NCBI GenBank assembly: GCA_024741835.1
Contig: JAENRP010000029.1
Span: 92,966-156,965 of the forward strand
DNA length: 64,000 bases
From: Diplocarpon mali
Lineage: Eukaryota; Ascomycota; Leotiomycetes; Helotiales; Drepanopezizaceae
Direction: 5' to 3'
Below the pieces are notes generated by a model that had not been told where the DNA came from, did not search any database, and was given only the letters and a program-made list of their open reading frames with translations. The translations under genes and the position numbers were made by a program. Positions 13,539-23,055 of the stretch are shown here, piece by piece; positions within the stretch are counted from its first letter, which is position 1, and each line of letters begins with the position of its first letter.

Positions 13539-13736
13539 TATTATATAGAATAGGCAAAGTCTCCACTTATTCTAAAGACCCTTTATATAACTCCTGCTAA
13601 GTCATAGACTCTCCCTTTTCTTTCCGAAGTCTCCTTACTATATATACACTAAATAATAATATAATTAATCATCTTCTCCTACTTTTGCGAGCCTCCTAAG
13701 CGACCTAATAAAGGCCCTCCAGCCGACCGCACCACA
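13539..13736 (+). repeat. 3' LTR of the 6.1-13.7 kb Copia element
   Basis: 198 bp, matching 6152-6349 with mainly transition differences (for example gcggagtc versus gcaaagtc). It ends gcaccaca and is followed by the target copy atctc. Confidence 0.88.
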
Positions 13737-13741
13737 ATCTC

Positions 13742-14331
13742 CCACTGTATTAGCATTGGTGTCTTTAGGAGATAGTTAATGTTTTATACTACAGATCTAT
13801 TTTATATAGTTCCACGCACGTGTAATTATCGGCATATAGGTCATACGATCAATCATATGGCAAGGAAGGCTTGGCAGCTACTGTATTTACTCTACGCTCT
13901 CGAGGAGTAGCTTCGAGGGCAAGCTTTTACACACGAATATAATCCTACGTATTCGAGAAGCTTCACCTGTGCGCACAATCACCTAATGTGATACCAACAG
14001 TAACCCTCTCTAATATAGAGGTATTCACTGATTCTTTTTATTCATAAATTAACTACAGCTACGTTCCATTTTTCGAATTTCGAAACACTTTTCCCTCGTA
14101 CGCTTGATAGCTTGACTGTTGGTGTATATAAGATCAGCAAGTCTAGAAGATCGATTTAAGAAAGGAGGGAGAGGAAAGACTAGTAGATACGCAAAGCGAG
14201 GATAGTAGGAAAAGGGTAGGAATAGCGGGAAGGCAAGAAGCGGAGTAAAATTAATTAATCACTTCTTCAGGTGGGGTCTAGGGATGGGTAAAATGTGTTT
14301 TCTTTCTTCATCAAATCAATCGAGTTAACCT
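13742..14331. other. Intergenic, no gene seen
   Basis: Flank of the Copia element leading to the minisatellite. It includes a purine-rich tract near 14155-14240 but no coding signal. Confidence 0.5.
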
Positions 14332-14411
14332 ATCGCTCAAGTAAACAATCAATCGCTTTAGTAGATAACAAATCGCTTTAGTAGGCAACCAATCACTTGA
14401 GTAGTTAGCCA
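14332..14411 (+). repeat. 20-bp minisatellite, four units
   Basis: Four tandem 20-bp units begin atcgctcaag, atcgctttag, atcgctttag and atcacttgag at 14332, 14352, 14372 and 14392, with a partial degenerate unit before them. It sits 30 bp past the stop codon of the minus-strand gene at 14441-15580, so it lies in or near that gene's 3' untranslated region. Confidence 0.75.
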
Positions 14412-14440
14412 AACTGCCCTGTCCAAATCAATTAACCTGA

Positions 14441-15580
14441 TCAAGAAAAAACGCCGTAATGCGGATATGTGTTGGGATAAGTCCCGCTTGCAGGACTAGG
14501 CTCTCTCCTTCGATATTCTACAGTTGTACGCGATGTGCGGAGGACTGATTGTTGAGCCGTGGCCCCTTCTTGGTTATTTCCTTCGTCGAAGACCAGAATC
14601 CATTTGTCTCCAGAGGAACCAGATACAGCTGGCGCCGTTCTCTCCCACCAGTATTTGTACCTTGCTGGTAGAGTCCCCCACTCACGTTTGCCCACGGACA
14701 AACCCTTTGCTGCCATATTTTTCGTAATCCTGGCATGTTTTGCACGCTCCTCTGCGCTCCAATCCGGATCTTCGTATGCATCTCGCTGCGGTTCGATGCA
14801 GATGAGCCATTTGCCGTTCTGCTGAGGAGGCCCCCGGTACTTTTGCCTCCATTGCTGGGAGGTTGGAGGTCTCTTACTCTTGTTCCGTTTCTTTTCAGAG
14901 CGGAGCTCATATTCTTTCCGTCGCTGCAACCCCTCTTGAGTGCCCTCGCCGAGATGGTGTTCCAAATAACTTTGGCGATCGGCCCAGCCCTCCTGAACAT
15001 AGTTCTTCTTCGGCGCAGAGCCCAGCGTCTGATCAGAATTCTTTCGAGCCTCACTGTTGAAGAACTCAGCTGGATTGAGATCAATTGTTACGTCAGACTC
15101 GTAGCATTCGGAGTCGTAGTCTGCAGAGTCTCTGGACTCCTCGATGGACCCATCGCTAAGCGAGTGGAGGCGAGAGTTGTCGCCGTTAGAGATTGAGCCG
15201 CCTAAGTAATCTCCCGAGCTGCTACCCTTCGAGGTCGGGATTGCAGTGCTAGAAGATTCTCGGCTTCTGTTCATGAGGTCCGGCTCTAGTTCGTTGCCGC
15301 AGGAGTCGAGCTGATTGTCAGTTGTGAGCCCGGACGGGTTTTTGAAAAAATTCCCAACCCAATCATCGTCGTCTGCTTCGCAAAACTCATCCCAGCCTGA
15401 TGAGAGACCAGGCGATGCTTCTAGTGGTTTAGTTGATTGTTGAGAACCCACGTCGCCTGCTGATTGTGGCGTTGGCATTGGATGAGCGGATGAAAAAGCA
15501 GAAAACTCTTCTTCTTCTCGGATTGACAGATGGTCTCGTGCCCATACTGATGGCAAAAAATCATTGAATATTGACGGCAT
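14441..15580 (-). CDS. Hypothetical protein, 379 aa, intronless, mostly disordered
   Basis: I do not recognise this protein. It is one uninterrupted frame with a Met start at 15580 and a stop at 14441. The first half is acidic and Ser-rich (EEEEF near residue 22, EADDDDW near 68-74, Ser-rich stretches at 106-160). A charged Lys/Arg stretch (RRKEYELRSEKKRNKSKRPP) covers about 220-239, and two aromatic segments follow: NGKWLICIEP (255-264) and RYKYWWERTAP (307-317), the latter before GDKWILVFDEG. The two W-I-L/C-I/V segments look like a repeated beta-strand module. No signal peptide or membrane segment is seen. It lies between a transposon and a long gene-poor stretch, so it may be lineage-specific. 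Length and codon use support a real gene. Confidence 0.65.
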   Translation of the reverse strand: MPSIFNDFLPSVWARDHLSIREEEEFSAFSSAHPMPTPQSAGDVGSQQSTKPLEASPGLSSGWDEFCEADDDDWVGNFFKNPSGLTTDNQLDSCGNELEPDLMNRSRESSSTAIPTSKGSSSGDYLGGSISNGDNSRLHSLSDGSIEESRDSADYDSECYESDVTIDLNPAEFFNSEARKNSDQTLGSAPKKNYVQEGWADRQSYLEHHLGEGTQEGLQRRKEYELRSEKKRNKSKRPPTSQQWRQKYRGPPQQNGKWLICIEPQRDAYEDPDWSAEERAKHARITKNMAAKGLSVGKREWGTLPARYKYWWERTAPAVSGSSGDKWILVFDEGNNQEGATAQQSVLRTSRTTVEYRRREPSPASGTYPNTYPHYGVFS

Positions 15581-18002
15581 TCTTGTTTAATGTGGACTTT
15601 GAGGTGGATTGTTGCCGGAAACCGATATGTAGAATTAAAAACTGTCTGAGTGACCTTGAGGGATCTTGATGTGGGATGATAAACTATAGAGAGAAAAAGA
15701 ACACTGGGAGGATAGGAGAGTACATCTATAGTCGGAATTTTCATCAGCATCTGGACTGAGAAGTGTTAGTCGAATCGGAAGTGGTTAGTCCCCGGGTAGA
15801 ATTTTGATCTGACGTCGATGAAGTTCATGGACTAACACAAATGAGGATAGGCACTTCTACTTATCTAGTTCCTATTATCGTTCGAAGGTACTGTGACGGA
15901 ATTCTATGTGCTAGCTCATTTGGTGGCCAAAAATTTTCAGTTGCTTAGGCCTTTTGAGCGTCTTCGAAGAGAGGGCATAATATGATTGGCATACGTTACG
16001 ATTCTACCCATTCGTCATAGCAAAATTCATCTCTTACTCTCCGATGAGGATTCGACTAGGGAATTCTGAAGTATCTAGACGCGCTGACCTCTCTCTCGAT
16101 CTTTGATAAGCATGCTTTAGTTTGACTTATATCAACACTCGCGTCACTGCATCAATTGTCTAAAAGTAATCACGTCCCGATGTTAGTATCCACACGTGTC
16201 ATTAGAGGTCGTAAATCTGACAGGAAAATTTATGATGACGCTTCTCGCAGGAGACGAAGAGTAATTTTGAGCCTTGAGGAACTGCCAATCTCTAATTTGA
16301 AGTCACAATTCTCTGACATCCTCGATAACTGATTATGAAAGAGCAGTCACCTGCCTTGTATCAGACTATTTCTAGAAATGGTATCTACTACTTTATGATT
16401 GAAATATCAAAAAATCTTAATCAAGAGGATGATTTATAGATCTGAAATAAAGAATTCATGAACCTACTGAGTACAATCCATGGAAATAGCATTGAAACCT
16501 TTAGCAGAGAGTATTAAATTTCACAGGGAGTAATCTGGCCAATGAATCAATTCATTCAAGCCCAAATTCAACTTTGGGCTGATCCAAATACCCGATCAGA
16601 GTCCTGACATTGCCAATAACGAACGTCATAAAAACAGCTAACTCAAATAGCCGAGATTCAAGCAAAAAGTGACATCTTAGCTCGTGGTCCCGTGGTCGGC
16701 TATTAACCCCTATCCATAAGCGAGCCGGCTCAGTGCTGTCCAACGAGATTGTACCGTTTTTTGATCCCGAGAGACAACGCCAAAAAAAAAACGTGAACAT
16801 ATACGTTACGTGACGCAAAGATTCGTCAGGAGAGAGCTTCAACTTGAGAAGCAGACCATGCCTCGCCCGGGCTTCTCAGGTTACACATGGCTCGCCTCGC
16901 ACTTTCACAGGGGGAGTCAAAAGGCAGCACCTATTTTGAAGTTGAGGGAGTGAAAGACAGGAGGTTGAGACTGAGAGTAGGGAGTCATTAAATTCATGCC
17001 CCTTGTAATGGAGAATCTCCAGGCGCGGAGTACTAAGAAAGTGACTGAGGCGAATCATAACATTGCTTACACGTTCTCTGAATCTTTAGTAACAACAGGA
17101 TTGCGAATCGAACGCCACGTCATCTTGTTTAGTGCGGGGGCAGCTGTTTTACGAGAATCGGCGGACTGACCTGGGTTTGGAAACGGTGCTGCTATTTGCA
17201 ACGGCCGAGATGTCTACTTTCTTGATGTTCAAGCTTGCATGGTTCTTATTGATAGGAACTGTTAATATGCTGCTGTTCATTATACCCTAAGCATCTAAGT
17301 CTTCCGTCTCTGGTACTGAGGTGGGTGACCACGTTGATCTCAAAATGAGTCTATATATAACTTCCCACCTCTCCTACCATATAATATTCTGTTTACATCG
17401 TGACTATGTATCCTGGATACTTTACTGCATTTAATTCCAGTCTCTGAATCGTCGCTTTGATGAAATTTAAAAGATTCTGATTTACAGATATCTCAAGTAC
17501 CCAGGCATCGCCAGAATATCCATCTCAAATCGCCGTATTGAAGTGTTTTAAATGACCTAACTCCGACCCTCCTATTTATGATCCAACTCTAGTTGCAAAC
17601 ATTTGCACAACCACTAAGCCAATGTCACTGTCTTCTCTTCTCCGGCGACGTTCTTCATCCCAATCCAAAGCTCTCTTATCTCCTGAAAACTATCGTTAGG
17701 AGAAAAAAAAATCCTTTAACAAACCTATATCTTGTCAATCAAGTCCCTATCATCTTTAATTGATGTAAAAACATCATCTCCCCCACCCGACTTGAAAAGG
17801 GAAGACTATGTTTCACGCTCATATCGAACGCATAAGCCTATCTTTTATTGCTGATCTTCACACATCTTGCTTCCCCATCTCAGAAATTTATCGATACAGG
17901 GACGGTACCATGGCCAGTGACGCCTTTTCTAAGAGCACTGGTCAGAGTACCGCCGCAATGGAATCTCTCGGTCCGTACATGTACCATCGTACCCCACGTT
18001 CT
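15581..18002. other. Long intergenic stretch, no gene seen
   Basis: The first few hundred bases must hold the promoter of the 379-residue gene. Beyond that, frames are short and unrelated to anything I know. Poly-A runs are at 16789 and 17704. An open frame on the plus strand from 17808 is antisense to the methyltransferase relic and was not accepted. Confidence 0.5.
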
Positions 18003-18290
18003 CTACACTTCGGGGTTATCGATCGTAATATGTCTCCCGTGACGAAATACCGTGATTGTACCTTCAGGCCTGGCTTCCCGCGCGAAACCTTGCATGGCAA
18101 AATTCAAATCCATGAAATGGATAGCTTCATGCACAACCAGGAGATCCACCGTTGCATTGTCTTCACGGCGCTTCTCACCTCTTTCCTGTGAGAATATCAA
18201 CCTCTCTTTGGGCAATCTGAACTGGTTCATGAAGCGCTCTGAGGCAATGTTCATGAACTCGTCGTTCGGATCCGAAATGATGACCATGAA
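18003..18290 (-). pseudogene. Fragment of a SAM-dependent methyltransferase (class I fold)
   Basis: The minus strand reads VIISDPNDEFMNIASERF, then DLLVVHEAIHFMDLNFAM and REARPEGTITVFRHG. These fit, in order, the acidic-loop region, the motif IV/V region and the post-motif segment of fungal class I methyltransferases of the trans-aconitate-methyltransferase-like group. The glycine-rich SAM loop expected just before this part is not found upstream, although a possible acceptor (catcacag) stands at its edge. The frame ends at a stop soon after NPEV, well short of a normal C-terminus. A remnant is the simplest reading; an unusual small exon structure is possible but less likely. Confidence 0.5.
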
Positions 18291-18594
18291 GCGAGATCCT
18301 GTGATGTTGTCCCTCGCTAAATTACAGCAATGTCAAGAATGTCGGTCTCCCTATTATCTGCTTAGACTAATACATGTAATCGTGCTACCCCGCCATCGCG
18401 AACGCCGGGATCATAGGCGATCCTGCGAAGAACGAACACGAACAGAGCCCGGAGCCGTAGACCCACTCGGCAGGGATGGGAGCAAAAGGTACGTGAGCAG
18501 AACTGGATGAAAGCTAATGCAGGGTGCGAATGCGCTGTTCAGTGGTTTAGTGTTTAGACATTGTTATTACCACGCGCGCAAGATGTAGCTACTG

Positions 18595-19931
18595 CTACCA
18601 GTTTGCCCTCGACTTCAACTTCTCGTTTTGAATGACCTCGATCCAGTAATCATCCGGATCAAGAATGAAGGCTACAGTCTTCATACGACCGTCGGTTAGT
18701 CTCTTTTTCCAGTTGACGCCCAGCTCTTCAAAACGCTTGCATGCCGCGTCGAGATCGTCGACTGAGACGCCTGTTCCCCGATGAGTACTTGCGACATCTG
18801 ATGGGGCGAAAAGCTTACATATGTGCCCGAATCCTTGGGGCTTTTCGTTGCCGTTGTGGTACTTGAACTCCGCATCCTTCTCAGTTCCGTAGTTCCAAGT
18901 CAATTCCAGCAGACCCTCACGATCCGCGATAGGGTTGACGCCGTTGGCCGACGATGTGGGAACGGCCTTCTCTCCCGGGTAGCCGAGGAAGTAGAGGTTG
19001 AAGTTGGCGTCTTTGTTCTCGCTTGTTCGCAGTAGCGTCATACCAAATACCTGCTTGTAAAAGTTCAAAGATTTCTCGTGGTCCTTGATGCGGATCATAG
19101 TGTGGTTCTGTAGGCCGTCAGGAGAATGCAGTGCAATGTGAGGCAATTTGTACCAACCATCCTGTATGTACCCAAGTCTGTAGTCTTGACACCTTCCGTC
19201 TTGTCAACCGGGTTCTGACCAATAATTTCGACCCAGTAACCATCTGGATCAAGTGCAAATGCAATGCTACGCATCCGGCCGTCCGTTAACTTCTTCTGGA
19301 ATTTGTAGCCAGCATCCTCGATTCTCTGGCATGCAGCTTGAATGTGGTCGACGCTGATGCACGTATGTCCAAAGCCCTTGTTCGGCTCGCTGTTCCCAGT
19401 CGAGACCTTGTACTCGGGGTCATTCTCGGTGCCATAATTGTGTGTCAACTCGATTAGGCCCTCGCGGTCACTGAAATGATTGCCATGGGACACAGCCTTG
19501 GGAGAATCGTAGCCGAGGAAATATAGATCGAATTTCGCTTCCGGTTGTTCGATCTTTCGAATCATCTTCATGCCCAGGAACTCGTAGAATTTAACTACCG
19601 AGCTGTTAGAAAAGCTTTGGCGGGGTAACAGCTCGGACTGTACCTGATTCCTTTGGGTCTTTCACCCGAATCCTAGGAAGATGTTAGCATGGCCGGGAGT
19701 ACCGACAGTGATATGCCATTCACACATGGAGTGATTGAACTTGTAGCTCTGCAGGTTCGTTGCGGCTGCCATGGTTGCGTATTGCCTACTAGCTATCCAG
19801 GTCCTCTAGCGTTAGCAACGCATTCGACTATTGGTCACAATGAAGCTGCACCAAAGCTTACCTGGATTGAAAATACTGCCTTGAGATAAGCTTGTCCGCA
19901 AACTTCTTGATAAGCTGCGTATGGGGGTCAT
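18595..19931 (-). CDS. GLO1: Glyoxalase I (lactoylglutathione lyase), two VOC domains, six exons, 355 aa, mitochondrial leader
   Basis: Converts the methylglyoxal-glutathione hemithioacetal to S-lactoylglutathione. Minus-strand exons: 19931-19862, 19792-19726, 19672-19644, 19594-19158, 19107-18819 and 18770-18595; introns are 48-69 bp, one exon is only 29 bp, and the total is 356 codons. Each vicinal-oxygen-chelate domain shows the metal ligand set: NHSM, IELTHNYGTE, GFGHTC and GYWVEII in domain 1; NHTM, LELTWNYGTE, GFGHIC and DYWIEVI in domain 2. The tandem two-domain layout matches fungal enzymes. The first exon adds a basic Ser/Arg-rich leader (MTPIRSLSRSLRTS) followed by RQYAT just before an internal Met at residue 31 in good context; this suggests a mitochondrial form and a cytosolic form from the second Met. 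The intron after residue Met-240 region uses a GTTGGT donor. No disabling change is seen. Confidence 0.93.
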
Positions 19932-20149
19932 GGAAGAGAAGAAGGGTTATTGGAGTTGTGAGAGTAATGTTTGAGAAGGGGATTGAAGCTTAGGCGGAAA
20001 GGAATCTAGAAGAGCTTTGCCCCACCTTCCAATGACGTGGATTGCTGAATCCCGGTGGGAATAACTTCAAGCCGAGGCTGAAGAAATACAGAGAGTACAG
20101 AGAGCGAGGCAGGACTCCAACCCACCCTCCAAGCAACGGAAGCAATAGC

Positions 20150-21230
20150 AACAAGCTCAACTGTAATGCCAGTTATCTTTGGTGGTGAGAACATTGATTC
20201 CTGCGCTTTCTTGGACGTGACTTTCCAGGCCAAGCTCCTCATTGACTACGTCTGCGGCTTGGGGCGCAGGTTCGTCGACAAACACTCCGTATCAAAGTAT
20301 AGTATCATTCACCACATCCCACCCCAAGTATTGATAAAGCAGAGCAATATACCAGAGGAGCAGAACTATGTGAGCTATCACCAAAAGTACGTTATCTCGC
20401 ACAACTGTCAACTCGCCGAGGAAGAGAGACCTCGCAATGATCTCGAGAGCCCCGAGCCTATCGAGTGTGAAAAAAGAGAGGCATTCCCGTTCGACAGGTC
20501 GAGACACTTGAAACGACTCCATGCAAGTCTACGCAAGATCAGTGATGACGATAAACGCGAGGGCCACTGCGAAGTCTATCGTCTTGATGTGTTCGTCCCA
20601 GCGTCTCTGGAGATCCTGCTCTCTGTCCTCATCGAGCTTCGCCGTCCTGGGTCAATTCTCAGTAGGCTCAGAAACTCCGCCCAAGCCAAAAACCCCTCTG
20701 TTGTTGAGAACAGCTTCGAAAGCCTTGAATCCAAGTCAATAAGGAGCTAGCGCTTTCTGCTAGAGCGCCACTACAAAAATGACCACGAATATGATCTAGC
20801 AGAATATCAGAAGACGCAGCTGGTAGAAATCAAGATCACGTATACAAAATTTCAACACTTAGCTAAGTTTGTTCTAACCTTCTATGCTTATACCAGCCGA
20901 AGCTAGCTTGGCTAGGATGCTGATAGGATATCTGCCGCTGGCAAAGGAGTTGGATCTATACTTGATACACGCTGGAAATATCGTGATGAGAATCCTCCTC
21001 TTCCTTATCATGTTCGGCTTGCATTTCTTCCCAGGATTCCTGGGCCTCGTCGGTATCCGCACGATGCTCGAGTTGGTTGGCCAGATATCCCTAATCGGCA
21101 GGACGGACAGCTGCGAAGACTCTGTAAGGATTGTGATTGTGAATTTCGTAAGAATAGCCAGCTGCTGCGTGCAGATGTGCATTCAATCTCTCGACTCCGA
21201 GTCTAATACTGGCTTAAAGAATTCTGCTGG
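20150..21230 (-). pseudogene. Decayed membrane-protein gene, family not recognised
   Basis: The minus strand carries a protein-like frame broken by isolated stops. One part near 21170-20970 is acidic (LANQLEHRADTDEAQESWEE). Then, from about 20720, comes NNRGVFGLGGVSEP, REQDLQRRWDEHIKTIDFAV and a hydrophobic stretch. After a TAG follow FFTLDRLGALEIIARSLFLG and a long apolar segment (RDNVLLVIAHIVLLLWYIAL), i.e. at least two membrane spans. After a TGA the same frame resumes with YGVFVDEPAPQAADVVNEEL. The stops (TAG, TGA) are single-base changes from CAG and CGA, which fits mild point-mutation decay. Unmodelled introns could explain some breaks, so a live gene is not fully excluded. A 194-codon plus-strand frame over the same place is its antisense shadow. 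Confidence 0.4.
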
Positions 21231-21589
21231 GCAGTGCTGCCGAGTTGTATCTTCGCGGAGGTGACCAGAGTGATGATGGCCTCAGCGCTGCATATGCTCT
21301 TCCAAGGCTTGAGCCATGGCCACAGAAGATTGCTGCGTCCCGTACCTATAAACTACCTAGGTCTCTTGCACATCTTGCCCTCTGCTCAAAAAACTCCCCC
21401 GCCTCCTCCTCATCTTCGCTTGAAGTTGCGCCATGCACATTTGATCGAGAGGAGAATCAATTGCAATCGACACAATTCCTAGATGCCATAGTACGGGCCA
21501 CTATGCAGCAAAACCCTATCAATCTCCGCGCACCAGCTAACTGTCGCAGCATCTTTCCACCACTCCTCCTGCCATCACCCCAACCGCCA

Positions 21590-22306
21590 ATGGCGCAAAC
21601 CATGCTCCTCAGCAAGCGCCTCACGGCTTTCCTCTCCCAGAATACCTCTCCGCAACTCCCGACCCTTCTGCTACTCTCCCCAACGGGCAAACTCCTTTCG
21701 AGCTCCTCACCCTCTCCAGCCTCGACCCTCCGCACCCAAGCAACACTCGCCTGCTCCCTCTGGTCTCTCTACCAACCCACGGCATCCCTCCTGCCTCTAG
21801 CACTTCCTGAGAAACCCTCTTCATCTTCGCATAGCCAACGCGGCTCGGACGAGACACTGTCCAGCACAAGCACCGCGGCGGACAATGAGCTCAGCACAGT
21901 CACGATCCAGCTCACGAATGGGGTTATGGTAATACGGGCTCTCAGCTGCGGATTACTGTTCGTTGCTATTGGCCCCTCGATATCGACGTCTGCAAGTCCG
22001 ACTCCGCCTCCAAACACACTCCTGGCACAAGCACATCTCAACAGCTTATCTCTATCGCGGCATACTTCTCCGCCGTCGTCGCCTCCCGCGCTGGCAGATC
22101 AAGAGCGCGAACCGGGGCCGGGGACGGGAAACCTAGGCCTGCTGGGAGTGAGCAGCGCGGCACCGAGTCAGAGCGATTCAGGGAGTATACGTAGTACGGG
22201 GACGCGGACGGGGAGTCTTGTGGGGGTTAAAAGGCAGGCGGTTGAGGTGGGAAAGTGGTTGGATGTGCAGCTTGAGGGATTTCGGCTGAGTTCTGCCGAG
22301 AGGTGA
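21590..22306 (+). CDS. Roadblock/LC7-fold protein, LAMTOR2-like Ragulator/EGO subunit, 238 aa
   Basis: LAMTOR2-type subunits help hold Rag GTPases on the vacuole/lysosome for TORC1 signalling. The N-terminus MLLSKRLTAFLSQ followed by TLLLLSPTGKLL and ACSLWSLYQP fits the first helix, beta strands and W..Y helix of LAMTOR2. VTIQLTNGVMVIRALSCGLL fits the central strands and AVEVGKWLDVQLEGF the last helix. The protein is about twice the usual 125 residues because of two Ser/Pro-rich insertions (about 80-105 and 150-210), a feature of some fungal homologues. The frame is open well upstream of 21590, but homology starts at Met codons 21590 (MAQTM) or 21602, so a start here is preferred. No intron is needed. 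Family call is by resemblance of the fold blocks only. Confidence 0.68.
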   Translation: MAQTMLLSKRLTAFLSQNTSPQLPTLLLLSPTGKLLSSSSPSPASTLRTQATLACSLWSLYQPTASLLPLALPEKPSSSSHSQRGSDETLSSTSTAADNELSTVTIQLTNGVMVIRALSCGLLFVAIGPSISTSASPTPPPNTLLAQAHLNSLSLSRHTSPPSSPPALADQEREPGPGTGNLGLLGVSSAAPSQSDSGSIRSTGTRTGSLVGVKRQAVEVGKWLDVQLEGFRLSSAER

Positions 22307-23055
22307 TGTTCGCTTCAATTTTGATAAACTTAGTAGGGTTACGTGTGTGTAAATCATGAAGACGGAGACGGAGGCGGGAGAAAGTTACGATGAGTTGGCG
22401 GAGTGGTAGACATGACGCAAAAGCGCTCGAAGATAATGACGGCAGGACGACAAACGAGGTACTCTCGTCGTTGTCTATATTCTAGCATACCGCATGGTGC
22501 TTGAGGCAGGCGTCTTAAAGATACCAGGTAGTTTGAACACCGTTCAAGCACTCACAAAAACTAATGCGTAGCAGGTAACCTCTCTCGTCCTCTCTTGCTT
22601 GTTCAAGTTTTGAAACATTCGCAGACAATCTTCGGCACACGTCTTAAACATCGAGAGTCAATGCGGTTACTGGTCCGAGGACTCTCAGATACACCGAGAA
22701 ACCCCGGCGACTACAGCTATATATGTATGTCTAAGACGAGACGAGCACGGCCAAGACTACGGCTCTGTACATTGGGGCGAAGAACCTCAGAAAATCGACG
22801 GTTGTGTTCAGGAGCTACATCGGAATATGTTGTGATTCTCACTCAAGCGAAGGTAGCATCGACATCCCCGATGTCTTTCCTCGCCTATCTGACTATATCC
22901 AAATAAAAGGAGTGGGGCATTTGGCAAGTCTCCAATTCTAATTATAATTTTTAATCCGTTCTGAAGGATTTAAGCATTCACTACGGCAATATCAAAACAA
23001 ATGACCCGTTTCCCATCATGCCCAGCAAACTCCCACTATCCCATGCAATACACCA
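22307..23055. other. Convergent intergenic region, no gene seen
   Basis: This lies between the 3' ends of the LAMTOR2-like gene (plus) and the RNA ligase gene (minus). Both terminators should be here. No coding, repeat or RNA-gene signal is supported. Confidence 0.5.

Larger units (their letters stand above)
6147..13741 (+). mobile_element. Full-length Ty1/copia LTR retrotransposon, RIP-degraded, with target duplication
   Basis: The element lies between 5-bp direct repeats atctc (6147-6151 and 13737-13741). It has two 198-bp LTRs (6152-6349 and 13539-13736) that differ almost only by C/T and G/A changes. The plus strand between them reads, through TAA/TAG codons, in the copia order: gag-like, protease, integrase, reverse transcriptase, RNase H. 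Dense TA dinucleotides, loss of CA, and stops standing where Gln or Trp would fit are the pattern expected of repeat-induced point mutation. No open frame survives in the pol region. An extra section of about 1.4 kb separates RNase H from the right LTR. It is dead as an autonomous element. Confidence 0.9.

Noticed and set aside
17808..18191. 127-codon plus-strand frame
   Set aside because: Antisense to the methyltransferase fragment and without recognisable features.
20166..20750. 194-codon open frame on the plus strand
   Set aside because: It lies antisense to a better protein-like, membrane-spanning reading on the minus strand and shows no domain.
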